Shown: in pieces, positions 47,601-56,609 of the stretch
Numbering within the stretch: the first letter of the stretch is position 1
Layout of the letters: every line of letters begins with the position of its first letter
Origin: Saccharospirillum sp. MSK14-1
GTDB taxonomy: Bacteria > Pseudomonadota > Gammaproteobacteria > Pseudomonadales > Natronospirillaceae
Direction of reading: 5' to 3'
Assembly (NCBI RefSeq): GCF_003054965.1
Contig: NZ_MIES01000033.1
Location: forward strand, 1,240,001 to 1,304,000
Length of the DNA: 64,000 nucleotides
Translations under genes and position numbers: made by a program
The notes under the pieces: generated by a model
What the model saw: only the letters and a program-made list of their open reading frames with translations
Told to the model about the DNA's origin: nothing
Databases searched by the model: none

Positions 47601-47753
47601 AAACCCATCGCCGTGGGCATGGTGTTTGGGTTGGGTTTTGGCACCGTGCTGATCTTGCTATTGGTGCCCATTTTGCTGCTGCACATCGGCCGGCTCAAAG
47701 CGCGCATCGCCAGCCGTCGCGACGGTGGCGATATGGAAACCGTCAAGGTCTGA
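44676..47753 (+). CDS. RND efflux pump, inner-membrane permease
   Basis: A 1025-residue proton-driven pump of the AcrB/hydrophobe-amphiphile type. Twelve helices in two halves enclose large periplasmic loops. The opening HRLAANLMMLLVIGAGIWGL, FPDFELP and the fourth-helix segment GIIVDDAIVVAEDA with its paired Asp residues (proton relay) are visible. SGIVINDAIILV is the matching helix in the second half. The group is the less-studied one with adaptor and pump only. Substrates may be drugs, lipids or metabolites; nothing nearby indicates which. Confidence 0.92.
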   Translation: MNGFYDQILRHRLAANLMMLLVIGAGIWGLQSVRSQLFPDFELPLVRATFSWDNADVDTIRTQLGDPLDQEMMDSGDFDFVRAVSYRGGHRVFAAVKDGLSVDEGFATLEDAIDNIGLPSSVIIDDLEKIEVTEPVASVLLYGDLPRSDLASLGYQAQQSLLAEGVAVVELSGAPGRERVIDVDLTTLGSLGMTLDTLADRITAQFNATPAGTLAVGANSTSLVTDSPDWTVDALNEAIIAQNAGGVIRLAQVAQVREAYDNTDILRYDGMPAIKLEVSRVAGEDTLENAELLDNWMADFADELPYGVGMHKYNEIWQVVQDQLNLVISNGIAGMVLVLLVLFVFLRTRLAIWVAAGIPVSFMGTLAFMGYSDTTINTISLFGFVIAIGIIVDDAIVVAEDAAALESQGLSSEQASRTAAKRMMPAVIASSLTTIAAFMPLLLIGGSFGNLLVDIPTVVTAAIIASLVECFIILPGHLGHNGKTKPMGVRRLQFEEAFHRFRDGPFQRLVKQALGQSSIFVAAIFAVALLTLGAVTSGRIEFEPSPSLDQPTMSVTLDLLDGTTLAEAESALDQLQAVVEDIDASVGGGLIANIVQEFESVDEPDRASLELTLTSDTNRALSNADVLERVQNEFELPPVVRAYSSGRFFRGPGGGGDLEIRLVGDDIQELKQASLALQTQLLNYSDVLSDITDDLPLDGQQYQMSLTQAAQTAAVDMNSVASQVAGQLSGKTLVTVQEGDQEIPVVLQLVEHQRESDAWLENLPIQLSDGTTRPLGGLVNFHFDQGLNRITSRNGELEVEVTATYNGDQLVDFYPELENTVLPGISARFDVDWSISGQAEELESFFSDTLLAVSISILLIYLILAWVFESWLWPFAILVTVPFGLTGAVIGHWIMGMPLSTISVFGLIGLSGIVINDAIILVTVFRRLHNDGLSLYDSAVEASLSRLRPVILTSITTMAGLIPLLFETSVDAALLKPIAVGMVFGLGFGTVLILLLVPILLLHIGRLKARIASRRDGGDMETVKV

Positions 47754-47758
47754 ACCGG

Positions 47759-49543
47759 TCAGGCTGCCCCACCGGTCTGCACCTGCCACTGCGACCAGTA
47801 TGCGCCTCGCTGAGCCACCAGCTCATCGTGGCGTCCCTGCTCAACAATACGCCCATGCTCCAGCACAAGAATCTGCTCGGCGTGAACGATGGTCGACAAA
47901 CGGTGCGCAATCATAATCACCGTGCGCTCGTGAGAAATGTGTTTCAGTGAGCGCTGAATGGCCGCTTCGGTTTCGTTATCCACCGCGCTGGTGGCTTCAT
48001 CGAGAATCAAAATGGCCGGATCTTTGAGCAGTGCCCGTGCCAGCGACAATCGCTGACGTTGCCCACCGGATAAACGCACACCGCGCTCACCCACGGCGGT
48101 GTCCAAACCATCCGGCAATCGCTCAATAAACTCCCAGGCTTCCGCCGTTTGCGCTGCCTTAATGACGTCTTCTTCATTGGCGTCCGGTCGTCCGTAGGCG
48201 ATGTTCTCGCCAATGGTGCCTTCAAACAAAAACACATCCTGGCTAACCAAACCGATGGCCGAGCGCAGGCTGTGTAACGTCAGTTGTTCAATGGGCGTAC
48301 CATCGACACGAATCTCACCGCTGTGCGGTTGATTAAAGCGCAGCAACAATTTTATCAGTGTCGACTTGCCTGAGCCGGTAGCACCCACCAACGCCACCGT
48401 GGTTCCGGGAGCCACGTTAAAGTTAACGTCATGCACACCGGCGCCAGTACGACCGTAAACAAAGTTCACCGATGAATAATCCACTTCGCCACGCACGGGC
48501 AAGGCCAAAGTCTGCGTGCCTTGATCGGGAATCTCTATGGGCGTTTCAATCAATCCCAGAATGCGTCGCACGCTGGCCATTGCCCGCTCATACAGGTCAA
48601 TGGTTTGCGCTAATGCCGTTAGCGGCCACAGTAATCGCTGGGTTAAAAACACCAACACGCCGTAAGCGCCGACGCTGAGTTGCCCATCCAACGTCTGCAT
48701 GCCACCAATCACAAAGGTGAATAGAAACCCGGTCAAAATCGCCATACGAATGATCGGAATAAACGCAGAACTCACGGCGATGGCATGACGGTTAGCCTCG
48801 GCATAAGCTTCGCTGTCGGCTCGCACTCGGGCCGCTTCGGTTTGCTCGGCGGTAAAGGCCTTAATGGTACTCATACCGCCAATGTTGTTAGCCAGCCGAG
48901 TGGCTAATCGTCCGACTTGATCACGCACCTTGGCATACAGAGGCGTGGCCCTTTTCTGGTAATAAAAAGCGCCCCAGATAATCAACGGTACCGGGGTAAA
49001 AGCAAGCACCGCGATCAACGGCGAAATCACAAAGAAGACCGCGCCAACGGCGACCACCGCCACCAGAATCTGAACCAGTTCATTAGCACCCCCATCGAGG
49101 AACCGCTCTAACTGATTAACGTCGTCGTTCAATACCGAAATCAACTGACCACTGGAGCGATTTTCAAAGAAACTTTGGTCCTGCTTCTGGATATGTTCAT
49201 AGGCATCCTGGCGAAAATCGGCTTGCAACCGCTGCGCCAAGTTGCGCCATAAAATTTGATACAGATATTCAAACAGCGACTCACCGGCCCAGATGAAAAA
49301 GGTCAGCACAGCCAGTGCCGTAATCTGCGATTCTGGCGTCGCCAAGCCCAGGCGCGACACAAAGCTGGCTTCCTGATTCACCACCACATCAATGGCAATA
49401 CCGATCAGAATTTCCGGGGCGATGTCGAATAATTTATTGATAACTGAACAGCTAATGGCACCAATAAGGCGAAGCCGATAACCCCTCGCGTAGCGCAACA
49501 AACGCAGCAAGGAACGAAAACTGGTCTGGGTAGCGTCAGACAT
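47759..49543 (-). CDS. ABC exporter (fused permease-ATPase, MsbA/BmrA-like)
   Basis: A 594-residue half-transporter. Six membrane helices in the first 320 residues precede the ATPase domain with Walker A GATGSGKSTL, signature LSGGQRQRLSLARALL and Walker B ILILDEATSAVD. It lacks the YETVKYFGNE motif of the Atm1 group at 24422-26248, so it belongs to a different exporter subgroup (multidrug or lipid). AAGGATAG precedes the ATG. It is convergent with the RND pump, 5 bp apart. Confidence 0.9.
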   Translation of the reverse strand: MSDATQTSFRSLLRLLRYARGYRLRLIGAISCSVINKLFDIAPEILIGIAIDVVVNQEASFVSRLGLATPESQITALAVLTFFIWAGESLFEYLYQILWRNLAQRLQADFRQDAYEHIQKQDQSFFENRSSGQLISVLNDDVNQLERFLDGGANELVQILVAVVAVGAVFFVISPLIAVLAFTPVPLIIWGAFYYQKRATPLYAKVRDQVGRLATRLANNIGGMSTIKAFTAEQTEAARVRADSEAYAEANRHAIAVSSAFIPIIRMAILTGFLFTFVIGGMQTLDGQLSVGAYGVLVFLTQRLLWPLTALAQTIDLYERAMASVRRILGLIETPIEIPDQGTQTLALPVRGEVDYSSVNFVYGRTGAGVHDVNFNVAPGTTVALVGATGSGKSTLIKLLLRFNQPHSGEIRVDGTPIEQLTLHSLRSAIGLVSQDVFLFEGTIGENIAYGRPDANEEDVIKAAQTAEAWEFIERLPDGLDTAVGERGVRLSGGQRQRLSLARALLKDPAILILDEATSAVDNETEAAIQRSLKHISHERTVIMIAHRLSTIVHAEQILVLEHGRIVEQGRHDELVAQRGAYWSQWQVQTGGAA

Positions 49544-49628
49544 ACCTATCCTTAAATCAAATGAACAGCGCGCCAGTTACCCAACGCGCAATGAAAACAA
49601 CACACTTAAATAACGCCATAGCGCCTGC

Positions 49629-50840
49629 TCAGGCAGCACGCAGCTGACCACTGGCATCCTGTTCACGAATCGGCCAGTGCAATACCGCGGCCACCAAGCC
49701 CAGAATAATGCCTGCGATCCAGATGCCGTCGTAATGACCGAAGGTTTCGTACAAAAAACCACCCAGCCATACGCCGCTGAAGCTGCCTATTTGATGGCTG
49801 AGGAACACCACGCCATAGAGGAAGGTCATATAGCGCGTACCAAAAAAAACAGCGACTAATCCAGATGTCGGAGGCACCGTTGCCAGCCACAAAAACCCCA
49901 TGACCGCACTGAACACCAAAATGCTGACCAGACTGACCGGTGCCAGCAAAAAGGCAGTGATCGCCACGACGCGACCCAAATAAATAAAAGCCAGAATGCG
50001 CTGCTTAGGCAATCGCCCGCTTTGCACACCGGCCACGTAAGCGCCAATCACATTGCACAAACCAATCAGACTGATGCTCCAGGCACCCACCTTGGCATCA
50101 AAACCCAAATCGACCACGTAACCAGGCATGTGAACGGTAATGAACGCCACATGGAAACCGCAAACAAAGAAACCGAGCACCAGCAAGGTGTAGGAACGAA
50201 CGCCAAAGGCGCGACGCAAAATTTGCCACAGTGAGGCGTCAATGGCCGGACTGGATGTGTCGGATGCGCCGCCATATGGCGCCAGCGGGATCGCCAACAC
50301 AGCCATTGCCAGTGCTGATAAACTCAACCACTGCAGTGCCTGAAACCAGCCGACAGCATCGACCAGCGTCTGCATCAGCGGCACCACCAAAAACTGACCA
50401 AAACTGCCAGCGGCGGTTCCCAGTCCCAATGCCCAACTACGGCGCTCTTCAGGAACAGCGCGAGCCAGAGCCGGCAAAACAATGCCAAAGGCCGTACCGG
50501 CAACCCCGGCACCCACCAGCAAACCAGCCGTCGCGATAATCGCCCCGGTGCTCGCAGCGTAAGCCATCCCCGCCATCCCCGCGGCATAGCAAGCCACACC
50601 GGCAAGCAGGACTTTCAAATTGCCATAACGATCCGCAAGCCCGCCGGCGAGCACGGCAATCACGCCCCAAGCCAGATTCTGAATGGCCAAGGCCATGGAA
50701 AACACATCGCGCCCCCAGCCATTGGCCTGTGACATTGGCTGCATAAATAGACCAAACCCAGCGCGGTAACCAAAGGACAGCATTAACAGCAGACAGGCGC
50801 TGATCAATACAGGCAAAACCGGTAACAGACGACGTTTCAT
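49629..50840 (-). CDS. MFS transporter, monocarboxylate-like
   Basis: A 403-residue carrier with twelve predicted helices. FGYRAGFGLFMQPMSQANGWGRDVFSMALAIQNL and LAGGLADRYGNLKVLLAG (the MFS motif A between helices 2 and 3) match the bacterial monocarboxylate/oxalate-formate antiporter type. The ATG at 50840 is chosen because it begins just before the first helix; an extension to 50960 overlaps the divergent MFS gene's promoter. The substrate is unknown. Confidence 0.87.
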   Translation of the reverse strand: MKRRLLPVLPVLISACLLLMLSFGYRAGFGLFMQPMSQANGWGRDVFSMALAIQNLAWGVIAVLAGGLADRYGNLKVLLAGVACYAAGMAGMAYAASTGAIIATAGLLVGAGVAGTAFGIVLPALARAVPEERRSWALGLGTAAGSFGQFLVVPLMQTLVDAVGWFQALQWLSLSALAMAVLAIPLAPYGGASDTSSPAIDASLWQILRRAFGVRSYTLLVLGFFVCGFHVAFITVHMPGYVVDLGFDAKVGAWSISLIGLCNVIGAYVAGVQSGRLPKQRILAFIYLGRVVAITAFLLAPVSLVSILVFSAVMGFLWLATVPPTSGLVAVFFGTRYMTFLYGVVFLSHQIGSFSGVWLGGFLYETFGHYDGIWIAGIILGLVAAVLHWPIREQDASGQLRAA

Positions 50841-51017
50841 AATCAGGAAGGACTCCGCTTGGGCAGACAAGCGCCCGACAATAGCGCCAACAACTGGCAC
50901 CGACAAGCCTGCTCTTGCAGTGGTCTGGCGCGTGGCGCTATAGTCCTGCGCCGCGGTCATCGCCCGCTTTGGGACAGGCCAACGGGTGTGTTGTATCCGA
51001 ATATTCAGGAGGTGCCC

Positions 51018-52247
51018 ATGGCGGCGAATCGCAATCTGTTACTGATTCTGTTGGCATTTATTGCCTTTATTTCTCTGGGTTTGCCCGATGGCTTACTGGG
51101 CGTTGCCTGGCCATCAATGCGCAACGATTTCAATCTGCCGCTGGATGCTCTAGGGACCTTACTGGTGGGTGCGACCACCGGCTATATGTTGAGCAGTTTT
51201 GTCAGTGGGGCGGTGAGTCGCCGTCTGGGTATTGGCCGCCTGCTGGCGGTCAGTTGCGCAACCACGGCCCTGGCCTTGATCGGTTATGCTTTAGCACCTT
51301 ACTGGTGGTTGCTGATCGGTCTGGCATTGCTTCTGGGGCTGGGCGCGGGCGCTATTGATGCCGGTCTGAACAGCTATGTTGCCACTCACCACAGCGATCG
51401 AATGATGCAGTGGTTGCACGCCAGCTTTGGGGTCGGCGTTACCCTTGGCCCTTTGATCATGACGGCCGGTTTGAAACTGACAGGGAATTGGCAACCGGGT
51501 TACTGGGCCGTCGGTCTGGCACAATTGGGGTTGGCCCTGGTGTTCTTATTAACGGCGTCGCTGTGGCTTAAACGCAGCGATCGTGAAACCTCTGAAACGC
51601 CGGTACAACTGCATGATGACGCCGGTAAAGTCACCACAACCCGCCCTGACCTCGTGCAACCGGCCTCGCTGTTTACGTCCATGCGTACGCTGTCGGTCTG
51701 GCTCAGCATGCTGCTGTTCTTCTGCTACACCGGTCTGGAATTAACCATGGGTCTGTGGACGTATTCCTTGCTGGCTGAATCGCGCGGTTTCTCAGTGGCT
51801 ACGGCGGGCCTTTGGGTCTCGATCTACTGGGGTATGTTTACCGTTGGCCGACTGCTGGCGGGTGCCTTTGCTAACTGGCTCGGTCACCAGCGGTTGATCT
51901 GGGGCAGCCTGGCGCTGGCCTTGATCGGCACCTTTTTGTTGATTTGGAATCCGATGAATGTTGTCGGTCTGTTCGCCATCGGCTTAATCGGTTTTGCGTT
52001 CGCACCCGTCTTCCCCGGGCTGGTCTCCGGGACGTTGCACCGCGTCGGCAAAGCGCACCAGGACAACACCATGGGCATGCAGATCGCTGCCGCGGGCATC
52101 GGTGGCGCTGGCCTGCCAGCGCTCAGTGGTGTTCTGGCCGCGCGCTATTCACTCGAAGTGGTTCCCTGGGCGCTGCTCGCCGCCTTATTGCTGTTGACGG
52201 GTTTCTACTGGCTGTCGCTCAGTCGATTCAGCCGCCACCGGAACTGA
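51018..52247 (+). CDS. MFS transporter
   Basis: A 409-residue twelve-helix carrier. LGLPDGLLGVAWPSMRNDFN opens the first helix region, and SGAVSRRLGIGRLLAV is motif A. The C half has WVSIYWGMFTVGRLLAGAFANWLGHQ. It resembles the FucP/sugar-like and Bsc6-like MFS groups, but no substrate can be named. A strong AGGAGG lies 6 bp before the ATG at 51018. Its 3' end overlaps the convergent MscS-like gene by 63 bp, which is unusually long. Confidence 0.87.
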   Translation: MAANRNLLLILLAFIAFISLGLPDGLLGVAWPSMRNDFNLPLDALGTLLVGATTGYMLSSFVSGAVSRRLGIGRLLAVSCATTALALIGYALAPYWWLLIGLALLLGLGAGAIDAGLNSYVATHHSDRMMQWLHASFGVGVTLGPLIMTAGLKLTGNWQPGYWAVGLAQLGLALVFLLTASLWLKRSDRETSETPVQLHDDAGKVTTTRPDLVQPASLFTSMRTLSVWLSMLLFFCYTGLELTMGLWTYSLLAESRGFSVATAGLWVSIYWGMFTVGRLLAGAFANWLGHQRLIWGSLALALIGTFLLIWNPMNVVGLFAIGLIGFAFAPVFPGLVSGTLHRVGKAHQDNTMGMQIAAAGIGGAGLPALSGVLAARYSLEVVPWALLAALLLLTGFYWLSLSRFSRHRN

Positions 52248-52760
52248 ATCCGACTCGGGGGTCGGCTGAGCCTTTGGCACAGGTTTGATCACCGCTGCTT
52301 GCAACAGCAAACTGTTGGGATAGATCAGCTGATCGCCCTGTTCACGCCGAATCAGCACGTGAAACGGCGTTATCTCCTCGATAACGCCGCTGAGATCTTC
52401 GTCTTTAAAGACAATTTTAATGTTGTCGCCAATGCGAAACGGGAACTGAAAAAAGATAATAATACTGGCGGTGACATTACTGAGAATGGACCATTGCGCA
52501 AATAAGGCGACGCCCAGGACGGCAAAAAAGGACGACAGAAACAGTACAAACTGCCCATAGCCCACGCCAAACACCAGGCCGCAGGCGAAGGCATAGGCCA
52601 AAATATGAAAGAACTGCAGTGACTTACGAATCAGCGCCTTGCGCTGAATGGAAACGTCTTTGCTGTCGACGAACAGCGCCAAAAAGTACTTCAACAATCC
52701 CTGAGTCAGGAAAAAAGCCAGAGCGAGTACCGCCAAGGCCAGTAATAACCGCCACTCCAT
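52185..52760 (-). CDS. MscS-like mechanosensitive channel, short form
   Basis: A 191-residue membrane protein. Three helices are followed by the MscS core: GVGYGQFVLFLSSFFAVLGVALFAQWSILSN is the pore-helix region, and NVTASIIIFFQFPFRIGDNIKI leads into the cytoplasmic beta domain. The large C-terminal vestibule of E. coli MscS (286 residues) is much shortened, and the last 40 residues are a low-complexity Pro/Gln/Glu tail encoded in the overlap with the MFS gene. It probably releases ions on osmotic down-shock. Confidence 0.82.
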   Translation of the reverse strand: MEWRLLLALAVLALAFFLTQGLLKYFLALFVDSKDVSIQRKALIRKSLQFFHILAYAFACGLVFGVGYGQFVLFLSSFFAVLGVALFAQWSILSNVTASIIIFFQFPFRIGDNIKIVFKDEDLSGVIEEITPFHVLIRREQGDQLIYPNSLLLQAAVIKPVPKAQPTPESDSVPVAAESTERQPVETRQQQ

Positions 52761-52900
52761 CTGTCCGTTCCATTCAGTTACCCAGCGTGATAATGCAACA
52801 GCCTAAAGATAACGGAAAGGCCGTCATGGCGGGATGTCGTCCGGCCCGCTTTTGCATACAATGCCAGCACCTACGATCAGAGAGATGAGAGAGCTGTATT

Positions 52901-53599
52901 TTGAGCAATGAACCTAAAAGCGGTGGTTTTTTTACCAACCTGCTGTTTAACATCTTACTGCCCGTCGTCATCCTGACGCGCTTCAGCGGCGAAGAGTCGC
53001 TGGGCCCGGTCTGGGGCATTGTCATCGCCCTGGCCTTCCCAATTGGTTACGGTCTGTGGGAAATGCGCCAGACCAACAAGGTCAACGTTTTTTCGGTCAT
53101 CGGCGTGATCAGCGTCTTACTGACCGGCGGCATCAGCCTGCTGCAACTTGACCCTAAGTACATCGCCATCAAAGAAGCTGCGGTTCCGGCGTTGCTTGGC
53201 GTCGCCGTCTTAATCAGCCAGTTCACGCGTTTTCCATTGGTGCGCACCTTGATTTTTAATGCGCAGTTATTTGCCATGGATAAAGTCCAACACGCGCTGA
53301 AAGAACGAGGCACGGCACAATTATTGGAACGTCGGCTGCGCTTGGTCAGTTACATCATTACCGCCTCTTTTATGCTCTCAGCGGTATTGAACTACGTGCT
53401 GGCAAAGCTGATTGTCGTCAGCCAACCCGGAACCACGGCCTTCAGTGAAGAGCTGGGAAAAATGACTCTGTTGAGTTATCCGGTTATTGCCTTGCCATCG
53501 ACCGTCATTCTGATGGGCGCGATCTTTTATTTGCTCAACCAGTTGCGCAAGCTGACTGGTCTGGATATGGAAGAGTTATTGGCTGAAAAAGCTCGCTAA
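52901..53599 (+). CDS. VC0807-like inner-membrane protein
   Basis: A 232-residue protein with about six helices. FFTNLLFNILLPVVIL, then ALAFPIGYGLWEMRQTNKVN and VISVLLTGGISLLQLDPKYIAIKEAAVPALLGVAVL, is the pattern of the VC0807 family, which is distantly related to intracellular septation protein A. Function is unknown. The start is a TTG at 52901, about 8 bp after a GAGAGAG purine run; the reading frame begins there with no ATG nearby. Confidence 0.8.
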   Translation: MSNEPKSGGFFTNLLFNILLPVVILTRFSGEESLGPVWGIVIALAFPIGYGLWEMRQTNKVNVFSVIGVISVLLTGGISLLQLDPKYIAIKEAAVPALLGVAVLISQFTRFPLVRTLIFNAQLFAMDKVQHALKERGTAQLLERRLRLVSYIITASFMLSAVLNYVLAKLIVVSQPGTTAFSEELGKMTLLSYPVIALPSTVILMGAIFYLLNQLRKLTGLDMEELLAEKAR

Positions 53600-53636
53600 A
53601 ACCAGCCGCACCACCCTGGCGCGGCTGGCAGCGAAC

Positions 53637-53951
53637 TCAGTGTAAGGTCGCGCTACCGGTCACACCGGCGCGGCCATACTCATCTGTCAATTCATGCACA
53701 GCACGGTGGCGTTCCACTTCTAAATCGACGGAACCGCCGTTTTCCAAATGGAAATCGTACAAAGTGTTAATAAGGGCAGATAGCACATCCTGGTTGTCTA
53801 CCAGGCTGGTTGCGATACCGGACGCACAGAGAATGTCGTAAATCGGATCCAGATTGGCCTGAAGATCCCCCTGTTCATCGCGGCAGACGTCAAGAGCGCT
53901 GAAATCAAAATTTTCGGAAACGATCAGCTCGAATTCTTTTACATCATTCAT
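53637..53951 (-). CDS. hypothetical small acidic protein
   Basis: A 104-residue soluble protein of unknown family. It contains NFDFSALDVCRDEQGD, a helical middle and an HENGGSVDLEVERH-type segment (FHLENGGSVDLEVERHRAV). AGGTGATG precedes the ATG. It stands alone between convergent and divergent neighbours. Codon use looks like that of the surrounding genes, which supports it being real. Confidence 0.65.
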   Translation of the reverse strand: MNDVKEFELIVSENFDFSALDVCRDEQGDLQANLDPIYDILCASGIATSLVDNQDVLSALINTLYDFHLENGGSVDLEVERHRAVHELTDEYGRAGVTGSATLH

Positions 53952-54103
53952 AGCATCACCTCGCTCTTAATTAGGATGGAACTTAATTGGGATGGGATAT
54001 GTGATCACCGTCGTTGGACGGGCACTGCATAGGCTCGAGGCCTCCTTTGTGATGACGTTGTTATAAGATTGATCATCATTCGGCGGAATGCAAGTCCAGC
54101 CGC

Positions 54104-54745
54104 TTAGAAGCGACAGGATTGACGCATGGGCTCTACCACCTCAGTGAAGCCGGTGAAATCAAAAACGGCGGTAATGGGGTCATCGTTATAAGGTCTGGTG
54201 CGAAAGACCATGGTGGTATGTCCCGCATCAATCTGCGCCGCCACTTGAGTGACAAACTCCGTCAATGTGAAGCCGGTATCGGGGCCATCCAGAATCGATG
54301 ATTCACGGTAGCTGCCCGCCTGCCAACGCCCGGTCACCGGCGCTTGCTGGCCCAATCGGGTGGTCACTTCGGGACGACCACTGGGGAGAAAATCTTCCCA
54401 GCGCAGCGTCAGGGTATAGCGACCTGGAGCCGTGGAGTCGCACTGCCACAACAGCACAATCGGATCGCCGCGCCCGTTCAACCCTTGAGCGGATCGAATG
54501 GTCAACTGATGTTCGGTCTGACCGGTCAGCGGATCTGATGTGGCTTCGTAATTGAAGGCGGCGACTTCACGCTGAACGTTACCGCTGTAGGCTTCAGCAT
54601 CGTCGTAGCAGGCATAGCGCCGCTCTCGGTTGTTCAACTCACGACAGTTACTGATGGCTTCGACAAAGGTTTCAGCGAGCGCCGCGGTCGAGCCGACGAC
54701 CAGTGCTAGGACAGTAATCAGGCGAACGGACGTCGTCGTTGTCAC
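54104..54745 (-). CDS. VasI/TagO-like exported protein (orphan)
   Basis: A 213-residue protein with a signal peptide (VRLITVLALVVGSTAALA). AISNCRELNNRERRYACYDD matches the Cys-containing N-terminal motif of the type VI secretion-associated VasI/TagO family. The C terminus TTMVFRTRPYNDDPITAVFDF, then GFTEVVEPMRQSCRF, matches the family's end. No other type VI gene is in the window, so this is an orphan or a related envelope protein. GTG start at 54745 after AAGGAG. Confidence 0.75.
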   Translation of the reverse strand: MTTTTSVRLITVLALVVGSTAALAETFVEAISNCRELNNRERRYACYDDAEAYSGNVQREVAAFNYEATSDPLTGQTEHQLTIRSAQGLNGRGDPIVLLWQCDSTAPGRYTLTLRWEDFLPSGRPEVTTRLGQQAPVTGRWQAGSYRESSILDGPDTGFTLTEFVTQVAAQIDAGHTTMVFRTRPYNDDPITAVFDFTGFTEVVEPMRQSCRF

Positions 54746-54982
54746 AAAGGCTCCTTACACGATTCCCAGGCAGGGATAGTTCGATGTCTGCTCATCAATT
54801 GTAGCAGTCGGGACTCTACCGTTGACACAGCTCAATGCATTCAACAATTGAAGACAGTCTGTTCCCTGCAAACACAAGCATATCCATGCAAGTGTCGCTA
54901 AAATCGGCCTGGCGGCAGCCGATAGCTAATTGACTGAATTTTTCTAATAAGACCGCCACGACTCAGAGACCCGGATACTTAC

Positions 54983-56548
54983 ATGCGCAAAAATCTACCT
55001 GTCACCGATACCGAATACGAGCTGGGAGACGATCAGATCCTGATCTCTTCGACCACCGTTAAAGGCGTTATCCTACATTGCAACGACGCCTTTTGTGAGG
55101 TCAGCGGCTACAACCGGGATCAGCTGATTGGTCAGGCGCACAACCTGATTCGCCATCCGGACATGCCTCAGGCCGCATTCGCGAACATGTGGGAATACCT
55201 CAAAGCGGGCAAACCGTGGATGGGGTTGGTGAAAAATCGCCGCATCAACGGCGACTACTACTGGGTCAATGCCTACGTCACCCCAGTGACCGAAAACGGC
55301 AAGGTCATCGCCTATGAATCGGTCCGAGTAAAACCCAAGCGCGAGGACGTGAATCGGGCCTTTCGCATCTACCAGCGCCTGAACGCTGGCAAGCATCCGC
55401 TGTCCTGGCTGCAACGCATTCGCAAACGCATTGTGTTGTGGGGACCAAACAGTCTGGCGGCGTTTTTCCTGGCCGCTATCGGTTATGTCACCGGTGACTG
55501 GGTCAGCCTGGGTGCAGCCGCCGTGGTGATGACCGCCCTGAGCATCTTGGCGTATCGCCAACGCGAGCGGATTCTCAGCCGTATGAAGGAGCGCACGGCC
55601 GGTCAGTTCAGCGACCCCATTATCGCAATGACCTTCTCCGACGCGCCAGGCACCATGGCCGAACTGGAGTTGGCGATGGACAGTGCCAAAGCACACCTGC
55701 GAACCGTGCTGACGCGTATCGATGACGCCGCTGGTGGCGTCAACAACCAGGCCATTCAGTCGCGCAAGCTGACCGAAGAGTCGGTCACCGCTATTGACCA
55801 ATTGCAAAGCGAAACCACACAAATCGCGGCCGCCGTTAACGAAATGGCCGCGACCATTCATGAAGTATCTGGCAACGTTCAGGACACCGCCGGTGAAGCC
55901 GACAAAGCGCACGAGCTGGCCGATCAGGGCACAGCCACCATCAGCCAGGCACGGCAAGGCATTCAAGAATTGGCGGAGGCCGTTGAGTCCATTGGCCAGA
56001 CCGTTAAAGAGGTGGTGAGCGAGACTCAGTCCATTGCCGAAGCCGCTAAGCTCATTCAGGAAGTCACCGAACAGACGAACTTACTGGCGTTAAACGCAGC
56101 CATTGAAGCCGCGCGGGCTGGCGAACACGGACGCGGCTTTGCTGTGGTCGCTGACGAGGTGCGCTCATTGGCCATTCGCACCGCCGACACCACCACCCAG
56201 ATTCAAACCATCATCGACAAGCTGAAAACCAAAACCGGCGATGCTGAAGCGGCCGCCGAACGCGGTCGCACTATTGCTGAAGACAGCGTCAGCCGCGTCG
56301 GTGAAGCCGATTCAGCGTTGCACGACATTGCCGCTGCGGTGGTTCGCATCACGGAAATGACCCACCAGATGGCCACGTCCATCGAAGAACAAAGCCAAGT
56401 TTCGGAAGAGATCAACCAACAGCTGACCCGCATCACTGGGCTTGCCGATCACAGCCTGGAACAAGGCCGACACTCCGTGAAAGGCGCAGAAACGCTGAGC
56501 GAGCTGTCCGATAAGATGCACGAACTGGTTGTGTTGTTTCGTACTTGA
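54983..56548 (+). CDS. Aer-like chemoreceptor (PAS-MCP)
   Basis: A 521-residue receptor. An N-terminal PAS domain (residues about 15-120; [24 protein letters not shown] and [17 protein letters not shown]) resembles that of the aerotaxis sensor Aer, which binds FAD. A membrane hairpin follows ([18 protein letters not shown] and [16 protein letters not shown]), then the signalling domain with [19 protein letters not shown] and [12 protein letters not shown]. It probably senses redox or energy state from the inside. cheV follows 61 bp later. Confidence 0.93.
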   Translation: MRKNLPVTDTEYELGDDQILISSTTVKGVILHCNDAFCEVSGYNRDQLIGQAHNLIRHPDMPQAAFANMWEYLKAGKPWMGLVKNRRINGDYYWVNAYVTPVTENGKVIAYESVRVKPKREDVNRAFRIYQRLNAGKHPLSWLQRIRKRIVLWGPNSLAAFFLAAIGYVTGDWVSLGAAAVVMTALSILAYRQRERILSRMKERTAGQFSDPIIAMTFSDAPGTMAELELAMDSAKAHLRTVLTRIDDAAGGVNNQAIQSRKLTEESVTAIDQLQSETTQIAAAVNEMAATIHEVSGNVQDTAGEADKAHELADQGTATISQARQGIQELAEAVESIGQTVKEVVSETQSIAEAAKLIQEVTEQTNLLALNAAIEAARAGEHGRGFAVVADEVRSLAIRTADTTTQIQTIIDKLKTKTGDAEAAAERGRTIAEDSVSRVGEADSALHDIAAAVVRITEMTHQMATSIEEQSQVSEEINQQLTRITGLADHSLEQGRHSVKGAETLSELSDKMHELVVLFRT

Positions 56549-56609
56549 GTCACCGCGACTAAACTGTTTAACACCGTAACCGAGCCGCCTGCCAACGATA
56601 GGACGCAGT

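Noticed and set aside
55073-55966. Long open frame opposite the Aer-like receptor
   Set aside because: It is an antisense shadow of a clearly conserved gene, with no motif or ribosome site of its own.
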